From assembly GCA_002170915.1 (NCBI GenBank), contig NHHQ01000031.1:5907-13681 (forward strand): a DNA stretch of 7,775 nucleotides, read 5' to 3'. The translations under genes were made by a program, and so were the position numbers. This document shows, in pieces, positions 6,886 to 7,775 of this stretch (positions within the stretch are counted from its first letter, which is position 1; each line of letters starts with the position of its first letter). The DNA comes from Rhodospirillaceae bacterium TMED167 (GTDB taxonomy: Bacteria > Pseudomonadota > Alphaproteobacteria > Rhodospirillales_A > UBA2165). Under the pieces are notes generated by a model. That model was not told the DNA's origin. It saw only the letters and a program-made list of their open reading frames with translations, and did not search any database.

Positions 6886-7775
6886 CTATTTCATGATGGA
6901 GGAGACGTGCTTGGCTAGAACAGCGCGATCGATCGAACGGGATGTGCCAAGTTCCGCAACCATTTCTGCGCCGGCCAAGTTGGTCAAAAAGGCAATAATG
7001 TCCCAGGGGGTACCTTGCGCCACTAATGGTGATGTGACGGCCAGTACAGCATCGCCCGCGCCGACACGGTCAGTCACACGAATGGCAAGCGCTGGCGCCT
7101 CAACGAAGCCCTCTGTTGGGTCAAAATGAAGGCTGCCGGCGCGGCCCCGGGTCACGGTGTAGCGGTCGCACTGGATTTGATTGCGCAGGTCGCCAATCAT
7201 GTCCTTAAAGCCGGTTTGCTTCATCCTCATTTCCAGTTGTACCTCGCCGCCGTTCAAGCAAATATAATCCGCACGCTCATATTTGGATATTGTGTTGAAC
7301 CCGCGGTTGCCGGCGTTCGCCTGAGTGTTGACGGCCAAAAAAGAGGACCGGTCGATTAGCTGCGCAATGGCGTCGGGTGTCATCATGCCATGGCCATAGT
7401 CCGCCATGATGACGACGTCATAACCGTCGATGACTTTATCAATTTCTTCGAGCAAGCGGGTCTCTGTCTCCCCATCCAGAAGGGCATCGTCGAGTTCGTA
7501 GAGTTCAAATAATTTTCCACCAGTATGGCTGTCCACGTAGCGGCGTTTATGAATTGTGGGGGTGCCGCGTCGCCCGATCGGATGGAAGTCGACATTGTCC
7601 ATTAGTTGGTCTCGAATGTATTCGCTGCGGTTGTCGGCATCCCCGACAAGGGCCAACAAGCCCACATTATTGCACAAACCTGCAACATGGTTGGCGATTG
7701 CCAGGCTGCCGCCGATATAGGTTTCTTCGGCCAGATATTTGAAGGCAAGAATGGGGTCTTTCGCGGACTTTCCCA
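6886..7775 (-). CDS. PfkB-family sugar kinase resembling the HldE/RfaE kinase domain, N-terminus cut off by the window
   Basis: The last 295 residues or so of the protein are visible, and the frame remains open to base 7775. A TTG at 7677 is not the start, because well-conserved sequence continues upstream: KDPILAFKYLAEETYIGGSLAIANHVAG aligns with the region around the PGGAANVA motif of heptose-phosphate kinase, where LGG/IGG precedes the substrate-binding helix. Further on come MADYGHGMM (about visible residues 123-131), matching SDYAKG in HldE, NGGE, TRGRAGS, and the PfkB signature DRVGAGD (235-241), whose final Asp is the catalytic base. LGTSRSI near the end matches the HldE kinase C-terminal part. 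The expected role is ATP-dependent phosphorylation of a heptose or similar sugar phosphate. No nucleotidylyltransferase domain follows it, so any fused one would have to lie N-terminal, outside the window. The SDR gene starts 13 bases after the stop. Confidence 0.88.
   Translation of the reverse strand, partial: GKSAKDPILAFKYLAEETYIGGSLAIANHVAGLCNNVGLLALVGDADNRSEYIRDQLMDNVDFHPIGRRGTPTIHKRRYVDSHTGGKLFELYELDDALLDGETETRLLEEIDKVIDGYDVVIMADYGHGMMTPDAIAQLIDRSSFLAVNTQANAGNRGFNTISKYERADYICLNGGEVQLEMRMKQTGFKDMIGDLRNQIQCDRYTVTRGRAGSLHFDPTEGFVEAPALAIRVTDRVGAGDAVLAVTSPLVAQGTPWDIIAFLTNLAGAEMVAELGTSRSIDRAVLAKHVSSIMK

Noticed and set aside
6886..7677. TTG at 7677 as the start of the PfkB kinase
   Set aside because: Conserved kinase sequence, including the IGGSLAIANHVAG segment, continues in frame upstream to the window edge, so the gene is truncated rather than starting here.

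Overview
The window is a dense, single-strand block of ten protein-coding genes. All are on the minus strand, so transcription runs from base 7775 towards base 1. Together they look like part of a surface-polysaccharide or glycolipid locus that makes a modified, nucleotide-activated sugar. The first gene (right end) has lost its N-terminus and the last (left end) its C-terminus at the window borders. There is no gene-free stretch longer than about 30 bases. I saw no tRNA or rRNA gene, CRISPR array, insertion sequence, long repeat, or convincing promoter or terminator. Base composition looks only slightly GC-rich. Together with TTG start use and the protein sequences, this fits a proteobacterium, perhaps an alphaproteobacterium, but the taxonomy is a low-confidence guess.

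Layout in order of transcription: (1) an HldE/RfaE-like PfkB sugar kinase (7775-6886, partial); (2) an extended-SDR NAD-dependent epimerase/dehydratase (6872-5871); (3) a HAD-family phosphatase (5842-5213); (4) an APH-fold small-molecule kinase (5220-4171); (5) and (6) the TPP-binding and pyrimidine-binding/C-terminal halves of a split transketolase (4174-3320 and 3320-2367); (7) a 2OG-Fe(II) oxygenase of the 'sporadic carbohydrate cluster' type (2370-1549); (8) a small conserved protein of unknown function resembling the LIC12192 family (1568-1134); (9) a class I SAM-dependent methyltransferase (1146-484); (10) an RmlD-like NAD(P)-dependent sugar reductase (471-1, partial). Genes 3 to 9 each overlap the next by 1 to 20 bases, which points to one translationally coupled operon.

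How the genes may work together (inference): the transketolase moves a two-carbon ketol unit, either making a C7-or-longer sugar phosphate or adding a branch. The PfkB kinase, the HAD phosphatase and perhaps the APH kinase handle phosphorylation before nucleotide activation, in a logic that recalls ADP/GDP-heptose synthesis. The SDR and RmlD-like enzymes then epimerise or reduce the activated sugar, and the oxygenase and methyltransferase decorate it. No glycosyltransferase, flippase, nucleotidylyltransferase or ketose isomerase is visible, so those steps must lie outside the window or elsewhere in the genome. The most distinctive part is the 4.2-1.1 kb core: split transketolase, 2OG oxygenase, LIC12192-like protein and methyltransferase. 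Its sugar product I cannot name.
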